DNA of 10,063 nucleotides. Origin: Rhodocyclaceae bacterium UBA2271 (GTDB taxonomy: Bacteria; Pseudomonadota; Gammaproteobacteria; Burkholderiales; Rhodocyclaceae). The notes under the pieces were generated by a model. The model was not told the origin of the DNA. It worked only from the letters and a program-made list of their open reading frames with translations, and made no database searches. The stretch spans positions 1 to 10,063 of the forward strand of contig DDXB01000079.1 in the NCBI GenBank assembly GCA_002347405.1. The letters are read 5' to 3'. Shown here piece by piece: positions 1 to 6,734 of this stretch. Numbering within the stretch: the stretch's first letter is position 1; each line of letters opens with the position of its first letter. Both the position numbers and the translations under genes were made by a program.

Positions 1-214
1 CTCTCGACCAGATTCCCATCCCTAAGAATGAAAAAGACGCCCTTTTACAGCCGCCCAAACGACATCAATAGCCCGGTTCCCCAGGTACCCTGCCGCCTCT
101 ATAGCCGTGCCTTCGATCTCGGCACGCCTACGTGTCGCTCGCCTAAACCCAGCAAGCACCTACACCTATCGGTTGTTTAGTTGTTAAAGATCAGTCGCCG
201 CCCAGCAGCGAGAG
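1..214 (-). other. 5' leader of a ribosomal RNA operon (16S gene lies outside the window)
   Basis: This is the transcribed leader expected downstream of the rRNA-type promoter at 221-248, read leftwards. It carries a near-perfect boxA (181-193) and a small hairpin at 106-126 (CGTGCC / GGCACG arms, 9-nt loop). No protein-coding gene is apparent here. I do not see the 16S 5' end (an AGAGTTTGAT-type sequence on the minus strand), so mature 16S should start to the left of position 1. The assignment rests on the promoter and boxA together; a rrn operon next to tyrS is an arrangement I recall from betaproteobacteria, which supports the call but is from memory. Confidence 0.8.
181..193 (-). promoter_or_regulatory. 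boxA antitermination site of the rRNA leader
   Basis: The minus strand reads TGATCTTTAACAA, one base different from the E. coli rrn boxA (TGCTCTTTAACAA). It lies about 20 nt downstream of the predicted rRNA transcript start. In known rrn operons boxA recruits NusB/NusE (S10) to protect the untranslated transcript from Rho termination. Confidence 0.85.
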
Positions 215-220
215 GGGCGC

Positions 221-248
221 ATTATACGGATCGAACTCGGGGCGTCAA
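221..248 (-). promoter_or_regulatory. rRNA-type sigma70 promoter (P1-like)
   Basis: On the minus strand there is TTGACG (243-248), a 16-bp spacer, and a consensus TATAAT (221-226), followed by a GC-rich discriminator beginning GCGCCCC. A consensus -10, 16-bp spacing and GC-rich discriminator are hallmarks of stringently controlled rRNA promoters. The stretch upstream (about 256-290) is AT-rich with T/A runs and could act as an UP element. Predicted transcription start is near 213-215. Confidence 0.88.
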
Positions 249-290
249 CCGCCTTTGTAAAATAAATTCCGATTCGTAGAAAATAGTTTC

Positions 291-1490
291 TCAGGCCAGC
301 AACACGCGTGCAAATTTTCGTTTGCCAACCTGCAGAACCACTGTCTTTCCGGCCTCCAGCACCAGCGCTTTTTCACTCACCTTGTCGCCATCAAGCCGCA
401 CCCCACCCCCGTCGATCAGGCGCAGTGCCTCCGAGGTGCTGGCGACCAGGCCGGCTTGCTTGAGTACTTGCGCGATGGGTGCTGCCGCGACCGTAATCTC
501 GGGCATGTCATCTGGAAGGGCGCCCCGCTGGAAGCGCGCCTGAAAATCCTCAAGGGCAAGTTCGGCGGCGCGTTGCGAATGAAAGCGGGCAACCAGTTCT
601 TGCGCCAACATGACCTTGACATCCCGAGGATTCCGCCCTTCCGCCACTTCCCGCTTGAAGCTGACAATCTCGCTGTTGGAACGGAAAGAAAGCAACTCGA
701 AATAGCGCCACATCAATTCATCGGAAACCGACATCAGCTTGCCGAAAATCTCCCTGGGTGGCTCGGCGATACCGATATAGTTACCGAGCGACTTGGACAT
801 CTTGTTATTTCCATCCAGGCCTTCCAGCAAGGGCATTGTCAGAACGCATTGCGGCAGCTGGCCGTAGTGCTTCTGCAACTCGCGCCCGACCAACAGATTG
901 AATTTCTGATCCGTACCGCCTAGCTCGACGTCTGCCCGCATCGCCACGGAGTCATATCCCTGGCACAGCGGGTAAAGGAATTCATGAATGGCAATCGGCT
1001 GGTTACCCGCATAGCGCTTGGCAAAATCATCCCGCTCAAGCATGCGGGCGACTGTATGTTGCGCCGCCAGCTTGATCATGCCTGCGGCTCCGAGAGGGTC
1101 GAACCAGGTGGAATTGAAACAGACTTCGGTTTTCTCAGGATCAAGGATCTTGAAGACCTGCTCACGATAAGTCTGCGCATTCTGCAGGATCTGCTCCCTG
1201 GACAAGGGCGGACGCGTGGTATTTTTCCCGGTGGGATCACCAATCAACCCGGTAAAGTCACCGATCAGGAACATGATGTGATGCCCCGCCTCCTGGAAGT
1301 GGCGCATCTTGTTGATCAGCACGGTATGGCCAAGATGCAGGTCGGGCGCCGTGGGATCGAAGCCGGCCTTGACTCGGAGGGGCCTGCCGGCTTTCAGTTT
1401 CTCGACGAGTTCGGCTTCGACCAGCAGTTCATCTGCACCACGCTTGATCAGCGCAAGTTGTGATTCGACATCGACCATGCTATTTCCCAT
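291..1490 (-). CDS. tyrS: Tyrosyl-tRNA synthetase
   Basis: This cytoplasmic class I aminoacyl-tRNA synthetase attaches tyrosine to tRNA-Tyr. The 399-residue protein has the family's usual length. Visible landmarks are the HIGH-type motif HLGH at residues 52-55 within a KAGFDPTAPDLHLGHT stretch, a GGTDQKFNLL segment near 191-200, KMSKS at 230-234, and a C-terminal S4-like RNA-binding domain from about 335 to the end. The KAGFDPT and GGTDQ contexts fit the TyrZ-like branch. The start is uncertain: a second in-frame ATG lies four codons in (1478), and neither has a well-spaced Shine-Dalgarno (AGGA sits only 3 nt before the first). It is divergent from the M23 gene across about 62 bp. Its stop is 42 bp before the rRNA promoter's -35, with no clear intrinsic terminator between. 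Confidence 0.97.
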   Translation of the reverse strand: MGNSMVDVESQLALIKRGADELLVEAELVEKLKAGRPLRVKAGFDPTAPDLHLGHTVLINKMRHFQEAGHHIMFLIGDFTGLIGDPTGKNTTRPPLSREQILQNAQTYREQVFKILDPEKTEVCFNSTWFDPLGAAGMIKLAAQHTVARMLERDDFAKRYAGNQPIAIHEFLYPLCQGYDSVAMRADVELGGTDQKFNLLVGRELQKHYGQLPQCVLTMPLLEGLDGNNKMSKSLGNYIGIAEPPREIFGKLMSVSDELMWRYFELLSFRSNSEIVSFKREVAEGRNPRDVKVMLAQELVARFHSQRAAELALEDFQARFQRGALPDDMPEITVAAAPIAQVLKQAGLVASTSEALRLIDGGGVRLDGDKVSEKALVLEAGKTVVLQVGKRKFARVLLA

Positions 1491-1512
1491 GTGTCCTGAG
1501 GGTTAATTTGTC

Positions 1513-1521
1513 TGTTAAACT
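1513..1521 (+). promoter_or_regulatory. Possible extended -10 promoter for the M23 peptidase gene
   Basis: The short tyrS/M23 spacer contains TGTTAAACT, an extended -10 (TG-n-TAAACT), about 32 bp before the chosen ATG. I see no good -35 at the matching distance. An alternative is TTGTCT (1508-1513) with an AT-rich -10 at 1531-1537, but that leaves a leader of only about 10 nt. The tyrS promoter must overlap the same region, and I cannot place it confidently. Confidence 0.35.
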
Positions 1522-1552
1522 GCGGCGGCCATTAAAAAGACGAAGCCAGCCC

Positions 1553-2881
1553 ATGTCCGCAAAGCAATCGATTCTAAACCATGCGACGACTTCACCATCC
1601 GCCCGAGCGAGCCGCATGGGCCTGATGGCCGGTGCAACCGCTCTGATGCTGTTCGGCATGGTGGCTGCATTTGGTACCGCATCGAACACTGTAATTTACA
1701 CCGGTCCATTAAGCGAAGTCGTTGAGCAGCTTGCGGCTCCCATCGCGCAACCGGTGGCAGTCGATGGCGACTCGCATGCCCGCGAACTTCGTATTCAGCG
1801 CGGCGACACTGTATCTGCCTTACTGGCAAAGATGAATATCCGCGATGCGGAAGCCAGCACGTTTTTGCGCAACAATCGCGAGGCCGATGCACTGTTCCGT
1901 CAACTTGTCCCCGGCAAGACTTTGACGGCGAAACTTACGGCCGATGGCGAGTTGCAATCTCTCATTTTTCCCCTGAATGGCGGCAAAGACACGGCACTGC
2001 TGATTCAGCGATCGCCAGACGGATTCGCCGCAAGCGTGCAGGATATTCAATTCGAATCCCATATCTCATTGCAGACGGCAGTCGTCAGACACTCATTATT
2101 TGGTGCCGCGGACGATGCCGGGATGCCCGACGGCGTGGCCGTCCAGTTGGCAGATATTTTTGGCGGAGATATTGACTTCCACCGCGACCTGCGCAGGGGC
2201 GATCGCTTTTCGGTAATTTACGAAACCGTCAGCCACCTGGGGAAGCCGGTCAGAACGGAACGCATTCTTGCCGCCGAGTTCATCAATGACGGCAGAACCT
2301 ACCGGGCCTTCTGGTACCAGCCCAAGAATGGCACCGGCGGTTACTACACAGAGGATGGCCGCAGCGTGAAAAAGGCTTTTCTGCGCTCGCCGCTTGAGTT
2401 TTCACGCATCAGCTCGGGTTTTTCCAATGCCCGCTACCACCCGGTATTGAAGGAAATGCGCGCCCACCGCGGCATAGACTTTGCCGCGCCCACCGGGACT
2501 CGCGTCAAGGCGGCGGGCGATGGGATTGTCGATTTTGTCGGTGTTCAGGGTGGCTACGGCAAACTTGTCATACTGCGCCATGCCGGCGACAAGACAACGG
2601 TTTACGGACACTTGTCCGGCTTCGCCGCGGGCACCAAAAAAGGCGCGCGCGTCGCCCAAGGTGACATCATCGGCTATGTCGGTTCAACTGGCATGGCCAC
2701 CGGCCCGCATTTGCATTACGAATTCCGTGTTGCCGGCGTGCATCGCAATCCTCTGACGGTAGCGCTGCCCACCGCGACACCGCTGCCGCAGTCTCAGATT
2801 CCCGCTTTCCGCGATCACACCGGCGACCTGATGATTCAAATTTCCAGCATCAGGAATCTGCAGATGGTCATGCTTGACTGA
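1553..2881 (+). CDS. M23 family murein DD-endopeptidase (MepM-like)
   Basis: A periplasmic peptidase predicted to cut peptide cross-links in peptidoglycan. With the ATG at 1553 it has 442 residues. The order is: a polar N terminus, one hydrophobic segment (about 23-44) acting as signal or membrane anchor, a LysM/OapA-like region (about 78-130, containing RIQRGDTVSALL), a linker domain, and a LytM/M23 domain at about 285-402. Zinc and catalytic residues are present: H305 and D309 (HRGID), H353 (YGH), H386 and H388 (HLH), so it should be active. About 40 residues follow the catalytic domain. The reading frame stays open upstream to an ATG at 1460, but that start would lie inside tyrS and add a non-signal-like extension, so I reject it. 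The Shine-Dalgarno before 1553 is weak. The multidomain layout resembles MepM/YebA rather than a short LytM protein. The gene converges on erpA. Confidence 0.9.
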   Translation: MSAKQSILNHATTSPSARASRMGLMAGATALMLFGMVAAFGTASNTVIYTGPLSEVVEQLAAPIAQPVAVDGDSHARELRIQRGDTVSALLAKMNIRDAEASTFLRNNREADALFRQLVPGKTLTAKLTADGELQSLIFPLNGGKDTALLIQRSPDGFAASVQDIQFESHISLQTAVVRHSLFGAADDAGMPDGVAVQLADIFGGDIDFHRDLRRGDRFSVIYETVSHLGKPVRTERILAAEFINDGRTYRAFWYQPKNGTGGYYTEDGRSVKKAFLRSPLEFSRISSGFSNARYHPVLKEMRAHRGIDFAAPTGTRVKAAGDGIVDFVGVQGGYGKLVILRHAGDKTTVYGHLSGFAAGTKKGARVAQGDIIGYVGSTGMATGPHLHYEFRVAGVHRNPLTVALPTATPLPQSQIPAFRDHTGDLMIQISSIRNLQMVMLD

Positions 2882-2896
2882 ACTTGCCGTGACAGG

Positions 2897-2932
2897 AAAC
2901 AGAAAGGGCGCCGCGTGGCGCCCTTTCTGTTT
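2897..2932. terminator. Bidirectional intrinsic terminator between M23 gene and erpA
   Basis: A perfect 16-bp inverted repeat (2897-2912 / 2917-2932) surrounds a 4-nt GCGT loop. The core of the stem is GC-rich (GGGCGCC / GGCGCCC), and the outer arm provides A-rich and T-rich sides in both orientations. It starts 16 bp after the M23 stop and ends 16 bp before the erpA stop. The outer bases CTTGC (2883-2887) and GCAAG (2935-2939) can pair further. Confidence 0.93.
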
Positions 2933-2947
2933 CTGCAAGCTGACGTA

Positions 2948-3298
2948 TCAGGCTGAAAACGACGACCCGCAACCGCAGGTGCTGGTGGCATTGGGATTCT
3001 TGATGACGAACTGCGAACCTTGCAATCCCTCGCTGTAGTCAATTTCGGCGCCAACCAGGTACTGGAAACTCATCGGGTCGATCAGCAGGGTGACATCATT
3101 TTTCATCATCACCGTGTCGTCCTCGTTGGCCACCTCGTCAAAGGTGAAGCCATATTGGAAGCCGGAACAGCCGCCGCCGGTAACGAATACGCGTAACTTG
3201 AGTTCGGGATTGCCTTCCTCCGCAATCAGTTCCTTGACCTTGTTTGCCGCGTTATCGGTGAATAGCAACGCTACCGGCATCTCTGTGGGTGCATTCAT
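2948..3298 (-). CDS. erpA: Iron-sulfur cluster insertion protein ErpA
   Basis: An A-type Fe-S carrier that hands clusters to target apoproteins in the cytoplasm. It has 116 residues, typical for the family. The three conserved cysteine ligands are visible: C44 in GGGCSGFQYGF, and C108 and C110 in the C-terminal TCGCGSSF. The sequence VGAEIDY...GSQFVIKNPN is characteristic of ErpA/IscA proteins, and the acidic FDE and NEDD segments favour ErpA over IscA. There are no isc or suf genes beside it, which also fits ErpA. The start is supported by AAGGAGA 7 nt upstream, and a consensus-like promoter lies at 3334-3362. The bactofilin gene is upstream on the same strand, so some readthrough from that operon is possible. 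Confidence 0.95.
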   Translation of the reverse strand: MNAPTEMPVALLFTDNAANKVKELIAEEGNPELKLRVFVTGGGCSGFQYGFTFDEVANEDDTVMMKNDVTLLIDPMSFQYLVGAEIDYSEGLQGSQFVIKNPNATSTCGCGSSFSA

Positions 3299-3305
3299 GA
3301 GTAAT

Positions 3306-3312
3306 TCTCCTT
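3306..3312 (-). promoter_or_regulatory. Ribosome binding site of erpA
   Basis: AAGGAGA on the minus strand, 7 nt before the ATG ending at 3298. It is a strong Shine-Dalgarno that fixes the erpA start. Confidence 0.85.
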
Positions 3313-3333
3313 GGGGTGATCTTGAAGTAATTC

Positions 3334-3362
3334 ATTATCCGGGGCAATTAGCAAGCCGTCAA
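3334..3362 (-). promoter_or_regulatory. Sigma70 promoter of erpA
   Basis: The minus strand has TTGACG (3357-3362), a 17-bp spacer and GATAAT (3334-3339), which is close to consensus. The -10 lies 35 bp before the erpA ATG. It falls in the 96-bp bactofilin-erpA gap and gives erpA expression independent of the upstream operon. I could not identify an IscR site. Confidence 0.75.
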
Positions 3363-3394
3363 TGCATGGCAGTTTGGGGTAGTCAAGGGCTGTT

Positions 3395-3796
3395 TCAATG
3401 GCTGGCTGCAAGTTTTAATTCGACCGCCTTCGCGCTGCCCACGCCCTGATGCACCAGCCTCCCCTGCACGATGGCACCCAGATGCATTTCGATGGCGTTG
3501 TATTCGACATCACCGGTAACGCGTGCCCGCGGTTGCAACTCAAGGAATTCGTTCGAGCGAATCGGCCCGTTAACGGCACCATTCACCACCAGATGGGATA
3601 CGCTAACTTCTCCCTCGATACGGGCATGTTCGCTGACAACCAGTGTGCCGGGTTGCTCGCCTGAAGAGTACACGTTCCCGCGTACCTCGCCATCGATGCG
3701 CAATCCACCCGTAAAAGTTATGTTCCCCTCGATCGTCGTTCCTGCGCCAATCAGACTGTCGATTCTGCTGTTGGGCTTGCTGGTCTTTCCGAACAT
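3395..3796 (-). CDS. Bactofilin (polymer-forming cytoskeletal protein)
   Basis: Bactofilins self-assemble without nucleotide into filaments on the inner membrane and commonly scaffold cell-wall enzymes or polarity factors. This 133-residue protein has the single right-handed beta-helix domain of the family across about 10-118, seen as repeated turns such as TIEGNI (21-26), RIDGEVRGNV (33-42), RIEGEV (59-64) and RVTGDV (92-97). Short flexible N and C tails flank it. The start (MFGK) is supported by AGGAGA 6 nt upstream, which partly overlaps the TAG stop of the preceding DUF6776-like gene, so translation is probably coupled. No transmembrane segment is seen; the preceding membrane protein could be a partner (inference). 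Family is clear, but which bactofilin subgroup is not. Confidence 0.92.
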   Translation of the reverse strand: MFGKTSKPNSRIDSLIGAGTTIEGNITFTGGLRIDGEVRGNVYSSGEQPGTLVVSEHARIEGEVSVSHLVVNGAVNGPIRSNEFLELQPRARVTGDVEYNAIEMHLGAIVQGRLVHQGVGSAKAVELKLAASH

Positions 3797-3805
3797 TCGA
3801 TTCTC

Positions 3806-4543
3806 CTAAAGGGTTAGGTTCTTGCTGGCTTTCAGGACGCCAGACTCAAGGATTCTGATTTCAACGGCACCAACAGAAAAATCGGCCGGCACCTCGAATT
3901 TTCCTTCAACGCGTTTGAAATTGCGCAGCGCGATTTCGTATTGCGCTGCGTCTGGATCGTCACGGCGCGGGAATGTAATCTTAGCACCCGCGACAGGCAG
4001 GCGTGGAGATGCGACAACTTGCAGGGCGAACTTGGTTTCCTTGCCACGCCGCGCGCCTTGCAGTGCAATCAGGAAGCTGTAGCGGTAACGCCCGGGAGTA
4101 CCCTCGGCTCGAATTGTCAATCGATCGAGGGAAACCTCATCATCGGCTTTGCCATCGAGCTTGGTCAGCCTTTCAAAAACGGCCAATTCCTCCTTGAGTC
4201 GGGCATTTTCACTGACCAGAGTCTTGTTCTTTTCGGACAGCGACTCCTGCGCTGCCTGGTCGATTTGCAAACTGCTCTGACTCGCCGTCAGCAAGCTGCG
4301 CAAGCGTGTCACTTCCTCTTCAAGTACGCTATTCGTCTGTCGCAGTTCCTTGACCAGGCTGCCGGTCTCGCTTTGATCAAAGCCCGCCATGCGGCGGCCG
4401 GTATCGTAGACCCACCCGGCCAGCGCAAGCGCAATGGCGACCAGCACGACAATGCTGATGAGGCGCAGATACAACGGCACATGTGTCTGTACCGACACCT
4501 GGGGGGCGGTAATGCCAAAACGCCCACGCAGTCGCCGCAGCAT
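3806..4543 (-). CDS. DUF6776-like inner-membrane protein with coiled coil
   Basis: A conserved protein of unknown function; the DUF6776 assignment is from memory of betaproteobacterial neighbourhoods. With the start at 4543 it has 245 residues: a basic cytoplasmic N terminus (about 1-25), one transmembrane helix (about 26-46), a coiled coil (about 57-128, rich in E, L, K and Q with heptad-like leucines), and a beta-rich C-terminal domain (about 137-245), presumably periplasmic by the positive-inside pattern. It has no visible enzyme motif. The chosen ATG overlaps the argC stop by one base (TGATG), a coupling arrangement; an in-frame ATG at 4579 would add 12 residues and overlap argC by 37 bp. 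The stop lies 9 nt before the bactofilin start. The anchor-plus-coiled-coil layout and coupling to bactofilin suggest an envelope structural role (inference). Confidence 0.82.
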   Translation of the reverse strand: MLRRLRGRFGITAPQVSVQTHVPLYLRLISIVVLVAIALALAGWVYDTGRRMAGFDQSETGSLVKELRQTNSVLEEEVTRLRSLLTASQSSLQIDQAAQESLSEKNKTLVSENARLKEELAVFERLTKLDGKADDEVSLDRLTIRAEGTPGRYRYSFLIALQGARRGKETKFALQVVASPRLPVAGAKITFPRRDDPDAAQYEIALRNFKRVEGKFEVPADFSVGAVEIRILESGVLKASKNLTL

Positions 4544-5571
4544 CAGGGCAATACGGGAACTTGTAACAGACCAAGGCATTCGTCTAACCCGAACATGAGA
4601 TTCATGTTCTGGATGGCTTGTCCCGCAGCACCTTTGACCAGATTGTCAATCACTGAGAGCACAACCAGAACATTCCCGCCCTGCGGACGATGGACGGCAA
4701 TCCGGCAATGGTTCGATGCCCGCACCGAACGCGTATCGGGATGCGATCCGGCAGGCAACACATCGACAAACGGTTCTTCAGCGAAACGCTTTTCAAACAA
4801 GGACTGGAAATCGATATCACGGGTGATGGGCGCATACAAGGTGGCATGAATGCCACGGATGATCGGGGTCAGATGGGGAACAAAGGTCAGGCCGACCTGT
4901 GTGCCAGCCATGGCCGACAGTCCCTGACGAATCTCCGGCAAATGGCGATGTCCGGCCACCCCGTAAGCCTTGAAGTTATCGGAGGCCTCGGCGAACAAAA
5001 TGTGTGTCTCCGCCTTGCGCCCGGCACCCGACACTCCGGATTTTGCGTCGGCAATCAGTTGATCGGTGGCCACGCAGCCAGCCTCGATCAGCGGCAGAAA
5101 TCCAAGTTGCACCGCGGTTGGATAGCAACCCGGATTCGCGACCAGTCGCGCCGTGCGGAGCTGCTGCCGATTGAGTTCGGGCAAGCCATAAACGGCTTCG
5201 GCCACCAGGTCGGGAGCCGCATGGGTCATGCCATACCATTTTTCCCAGACGGCGATGTCCTTGATGCGGAAATCAGCCGCCAGGTCGATCACACGGACAC
5301 CAGCCTGCAGCAGTTCGCCGGCCTGCCGCATCGCCACGCCATTCGGGGTAGCGAAGAACACCACATCGCAATCACCCAGCGGCGCCTGCGCCGGATCGCT
5401 GAACTGCAGCGCCACGCGACCGCGCAGACTGGGAAACATGTCGGCGACGGCACTCCCCGCTTCCGCACGCGAAGTGATTGCTGTCAGCGACACTTCAGGG
5501 TGTTGCGCCAGCAGGCGCAGCAACTCGACGCCGGTGTAACCGGTACCACCGACGATGCCAACCTTGATCAT
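4543..5571 (-). CDS. argC: N-acetyl-gamma-glutamyl-phosphate reductase
   Basis: Third enzyme of arginine biosynthesis. It reduces N-acetylglutamyl phosphate to the semialdehyde with NADPH in the cytoplasm. With ATG at 5571 it has 342 residues, a usual length for this ArgC type. The N-terminal dinucleotide-binding loop is GGTGYTG (8-14), the catalytic cysteine is C149 in ANPGCYPT, and the conserved KSGVSGAGR (178-186) and GHRHLPEI (208-215) segments are present. The start is fixed by GAGGAG 8 nt upstream; an upstream in-frame ATG at 5607 lacks such support and would fall at the likely -10 element. The stop overlaps the next gene's ATG by one base. No other arg gene is in the window, so it appears to be a lone arginine gene leading a cytoskeletal operon. 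Confidence 0.96.
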   Translation of the reverse strand: MIKVGIVGGTGYTGVELLRLLAQHPEVSLTAITSRAEAGSAVADMFPSLRGRVALQFSDPAQAPLGDCDVVFFATPNGVAMRQAGELLQAGVRVIDLAADFRIKDIAVWEKWYGMTHAAPDLVAEAVYGLPELNRQQLRTARLVANPGCYPTAVQLGFLPLIEAGCVATDQLIADAKSGVSGAGRKAETHILFAEASDNFKAYGVAGHRHLPEIRQGLSAMAGTQVGLTFVPHLTPIIRGIHATLYAPITRDIDFQSLFEKRFAEEPFVDVLPAGSHPDTRSVRASNHCRIAVHRPQGGNVLVVLSVIDNLVKGAAGQAIQNMNLMFGLDECLGLLQVPVLP

Positions 5572-5602
5572 GAAGCCTGCTCCTCTGTTGCCATGATGCC
5601 CA

Positions 5603-5608
5603 ATCATA
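5603..5608 (-). promoter_or_regulatory. Possible -10 element for the argC operon
   Basis: TATGAT on the minus strand, 31 bp before the argC ATG. I see no good -35 hexamer at 16-18 bp. The argC operon needs a promoter here because the rpsI terminator lies immediately upstream; this is the best candidate, but weak. Confidence 0.35.
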
Positions 5609-5676
5609 ACCGACCACGGCTGACCGGGGATTGGTCGAGGTCGCGAATCCGTTCAGCCGGAAGATTCAAGTGAAAA

Positions 5677-5704
5677 CAAAATGCCGCCCAAAGGCGGCAT
5701 TTTG
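5677..5704 (-). terminator. Intrinsic terminator of the rplM-rpsI operon
   Basis: A perfect 12-bp inverted repeat (5677-5688 / 5693-5704) with a 4-nt loop. In the leftward direction the stem CAAAATGCCGCC / GGCGGCATTTTG is followed by TTTT. It starts 24 bp after the rpsI stop. Confidence 0.9.
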
Positions 5705-5728
5705 CGGAGAGACAAGCATCCAGCGGGT

Positions 5729-6121
5729 TTAACGCTTGGAGAATTGCTTGCGGCGGCGCGCCTTGTGGAAGCCGACCTTCTTGCGCTCGACCTCGCGGGC
5801 ATCGCGCGTCACAAAACCGGCTTTCGACAGCGCCGGTTTCAATGTATCGTCATATTCGATCAACGCCCGGGTGATGCCGTGACGCACCGCACCGGCCTGG
5901 CCGGATTCGCCACCACCGGTCACATTGACCATGATGTCGAAAGTCGCGATGTTCTGGGTCAGCTCAAGCGGCTGACGCACCACCATGCGACCGGTTTCAC
6001 GCGAAAAGAACTCATCCACCGGCTTGTCGTTAACGACGATCTTGCCGCTGCCGGTCTTGAGGAAAACACGGGCCACGGCGGTCTTGCGCCGGCCGGTGCC
6101 GTAATAGTAGTTGGCTGCCAT
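5729..6121 (-). CDS. rpsI: 30S ribosomal protein S9
   Basis: Small-subunit ribosomal protein whose C-terminal tail reaches the P-site tRNA. The 130-residue product is full length. The N terminus YYYGTGRRKTAVARV, the central GGGESGQAGAVRHGI, and the basic C terminus ending QFSKR are diagnostic; the terminal SKR is the tRNA-contacting tail. The start is supported by AGGAA 8 nt upstream. It follows rplM by 12 bp in the usual rplM-rpsI order and is followed by a strong terminator, so the pair forms a closed transcription unit. Confidence 0.98.
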   Translation of the reverse strand: MAANYYYGTGRRKTAVARVFLKTGSGKIVVNDKPVDEFFSRETGRMVVRQPLELTQNIATFDIMVNVTGGGESGQAGAVRHGITRALIEYDDTLKPALSKAGFVTRDAREVERKKVGFHKARRRKQFSKR

Positions 6122-6133
6122 AGTCTATTCCTG

Positions 6134-6562
6134 TCAGAGTTCCAGGGTCTTCGGCTGCTGTGCCGTATGCGGGTGAGCCGCACCGACATAGCACTTCATT
6201 TTCTTCAGCATCGCATAACCGAGCGGGCCTTTGGGCAACATGCCCTTGACGGCCTTTTCGAGCACGCGCGCAGGAAAACGTTGCTGCAGCTTGAGGAAAT
6301 TTGTTTCGTAGATACCACCGGGGTAGCCGGTGTGGCGGTAATACTTCTTGTCCTGCGACTTGTTGCCGGTCACCCGCAACTTGTCGACATTGACCACAAC
6401 AATATAGTCGCCCGTATCGACATGGGGAGTGTATTCGGGTTTGTGCTTGCCGCGCAGGCGGCTGGCGATCTCGGCTGCCAGGCGGCCGAGCACCTTGTCC
6501 GATGCGTCAACGACTAACCAGTCGCGCTTGACTTCATGCGGTTTGGCGGAAAAAGTCTTCAT
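6134..6562 (-). CDS. rplM: 50S ribosomal protein L13
   Basis: Early-assembling large-subunit ribosomal protein. It has 142 residues, the typical bacterial length. Recognisable segments are MKTFSAKPHEVKRDW at the N terminus, VLGRLAAEIASRLRGKHKP (24-42), KKYYRHTGYPGG (77-88) and the MLPKGPLG motif (118-125). An AGGG lies 7 nt upstream of the ATG, giving a modest ribosome binding site. It is first in the rplM-rpsI operon, with a clear promoter at 6655-6684 and an untranslated leader of about 86 nt. In enterobacteria the L13 operon is reported to be autoregulated through its leader; whether that applies here is unknown. Confidence 0.98.
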   Translation of the reverse strand: MKTFSAKPHEVKRDWLVVDASDKVLGRLAAEIASRLRGKHKPEYTPHVDTGDYIVVVNVDKLRVTGNKSQDKKYYRHTGYPGGIYETNFLKLQQRFPARVLEKAVKGMLPKGPLGYAMLKKMKCYVGAAHPHTAQQPKTLEL

Positions 6563-6648
6563 GGAGTATCCCTGCTACCTAATCACACTGCTTCATTGAG
6601 CGCCCTGACCGGCACCAACCAATACAGCCCGGTCCGCAACGCGGAAAG
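6563..6648 (-). promoter_or_regulatory. 5' untranslated leader of rplM with two small hairpins
   Basis: From the predicted start near 6648 to the rplM ATG, the leader can form TCCGC-GTT-GCGGA (6633-6645) and a longer-looped ACCGG / CCGGT stem (6608-6612 / 6629-6633). The two stems share one base at 6633, so they would compete slightly. An autoregulatory binding site for L13 is possible but not shown. Confidence 0.4.
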
Positions 6649-6654
6649 CCGCGC

Positions 6655-6684
6655 ATACTATCCGAGGAGACCAATAAAAGTCAA
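6655..6684 (-). promoter_or_regulatory. Sigma70 promoter of rplM-rpsI
   Basis: The minus strand has TTGACT (6679-6684), an 18-bp spacer and TAGTAT (6655-6660), followed by a GCGC-rich discriminator typical of growth-rate-controlled ribosomal protein promoters. Confidence 0.75.
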
Positions 6685-6734
6685 TCACTTTTCGGCATTG
6701 CGGCCATGGGGGCTTTGCGGCGCATTGTACGCCG

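Noticed and set aside
456..1463. Long rightward open frames opposite tyrS (456-923, 984-1463)
   Set aside because: They are antisense to a well-supported gene, have no recognisable domain, and reflect codon bias of the opposite strand.
1460..1552. Upstream ATG at 1460 as the start of the M23 gene
   Set aside because: It lies inside tyrS on the opposite strand, adds 31 residues unlike a signal peptide, and the region contains the only space for both promoters.
4690..5673. 327-codon rightward open frame opposite argC
   Set aside because: The opposite strand encodes ArgC with all its motifs; the antisense translation has low-complexity H/R/G-rich composition and no domain.
5681..6517. 278-codon rightward open frame across rpsI and rplM
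   Set aside because: It spans two ribosomal protein genes and a terminator on the other strand and has no recognisable domain.
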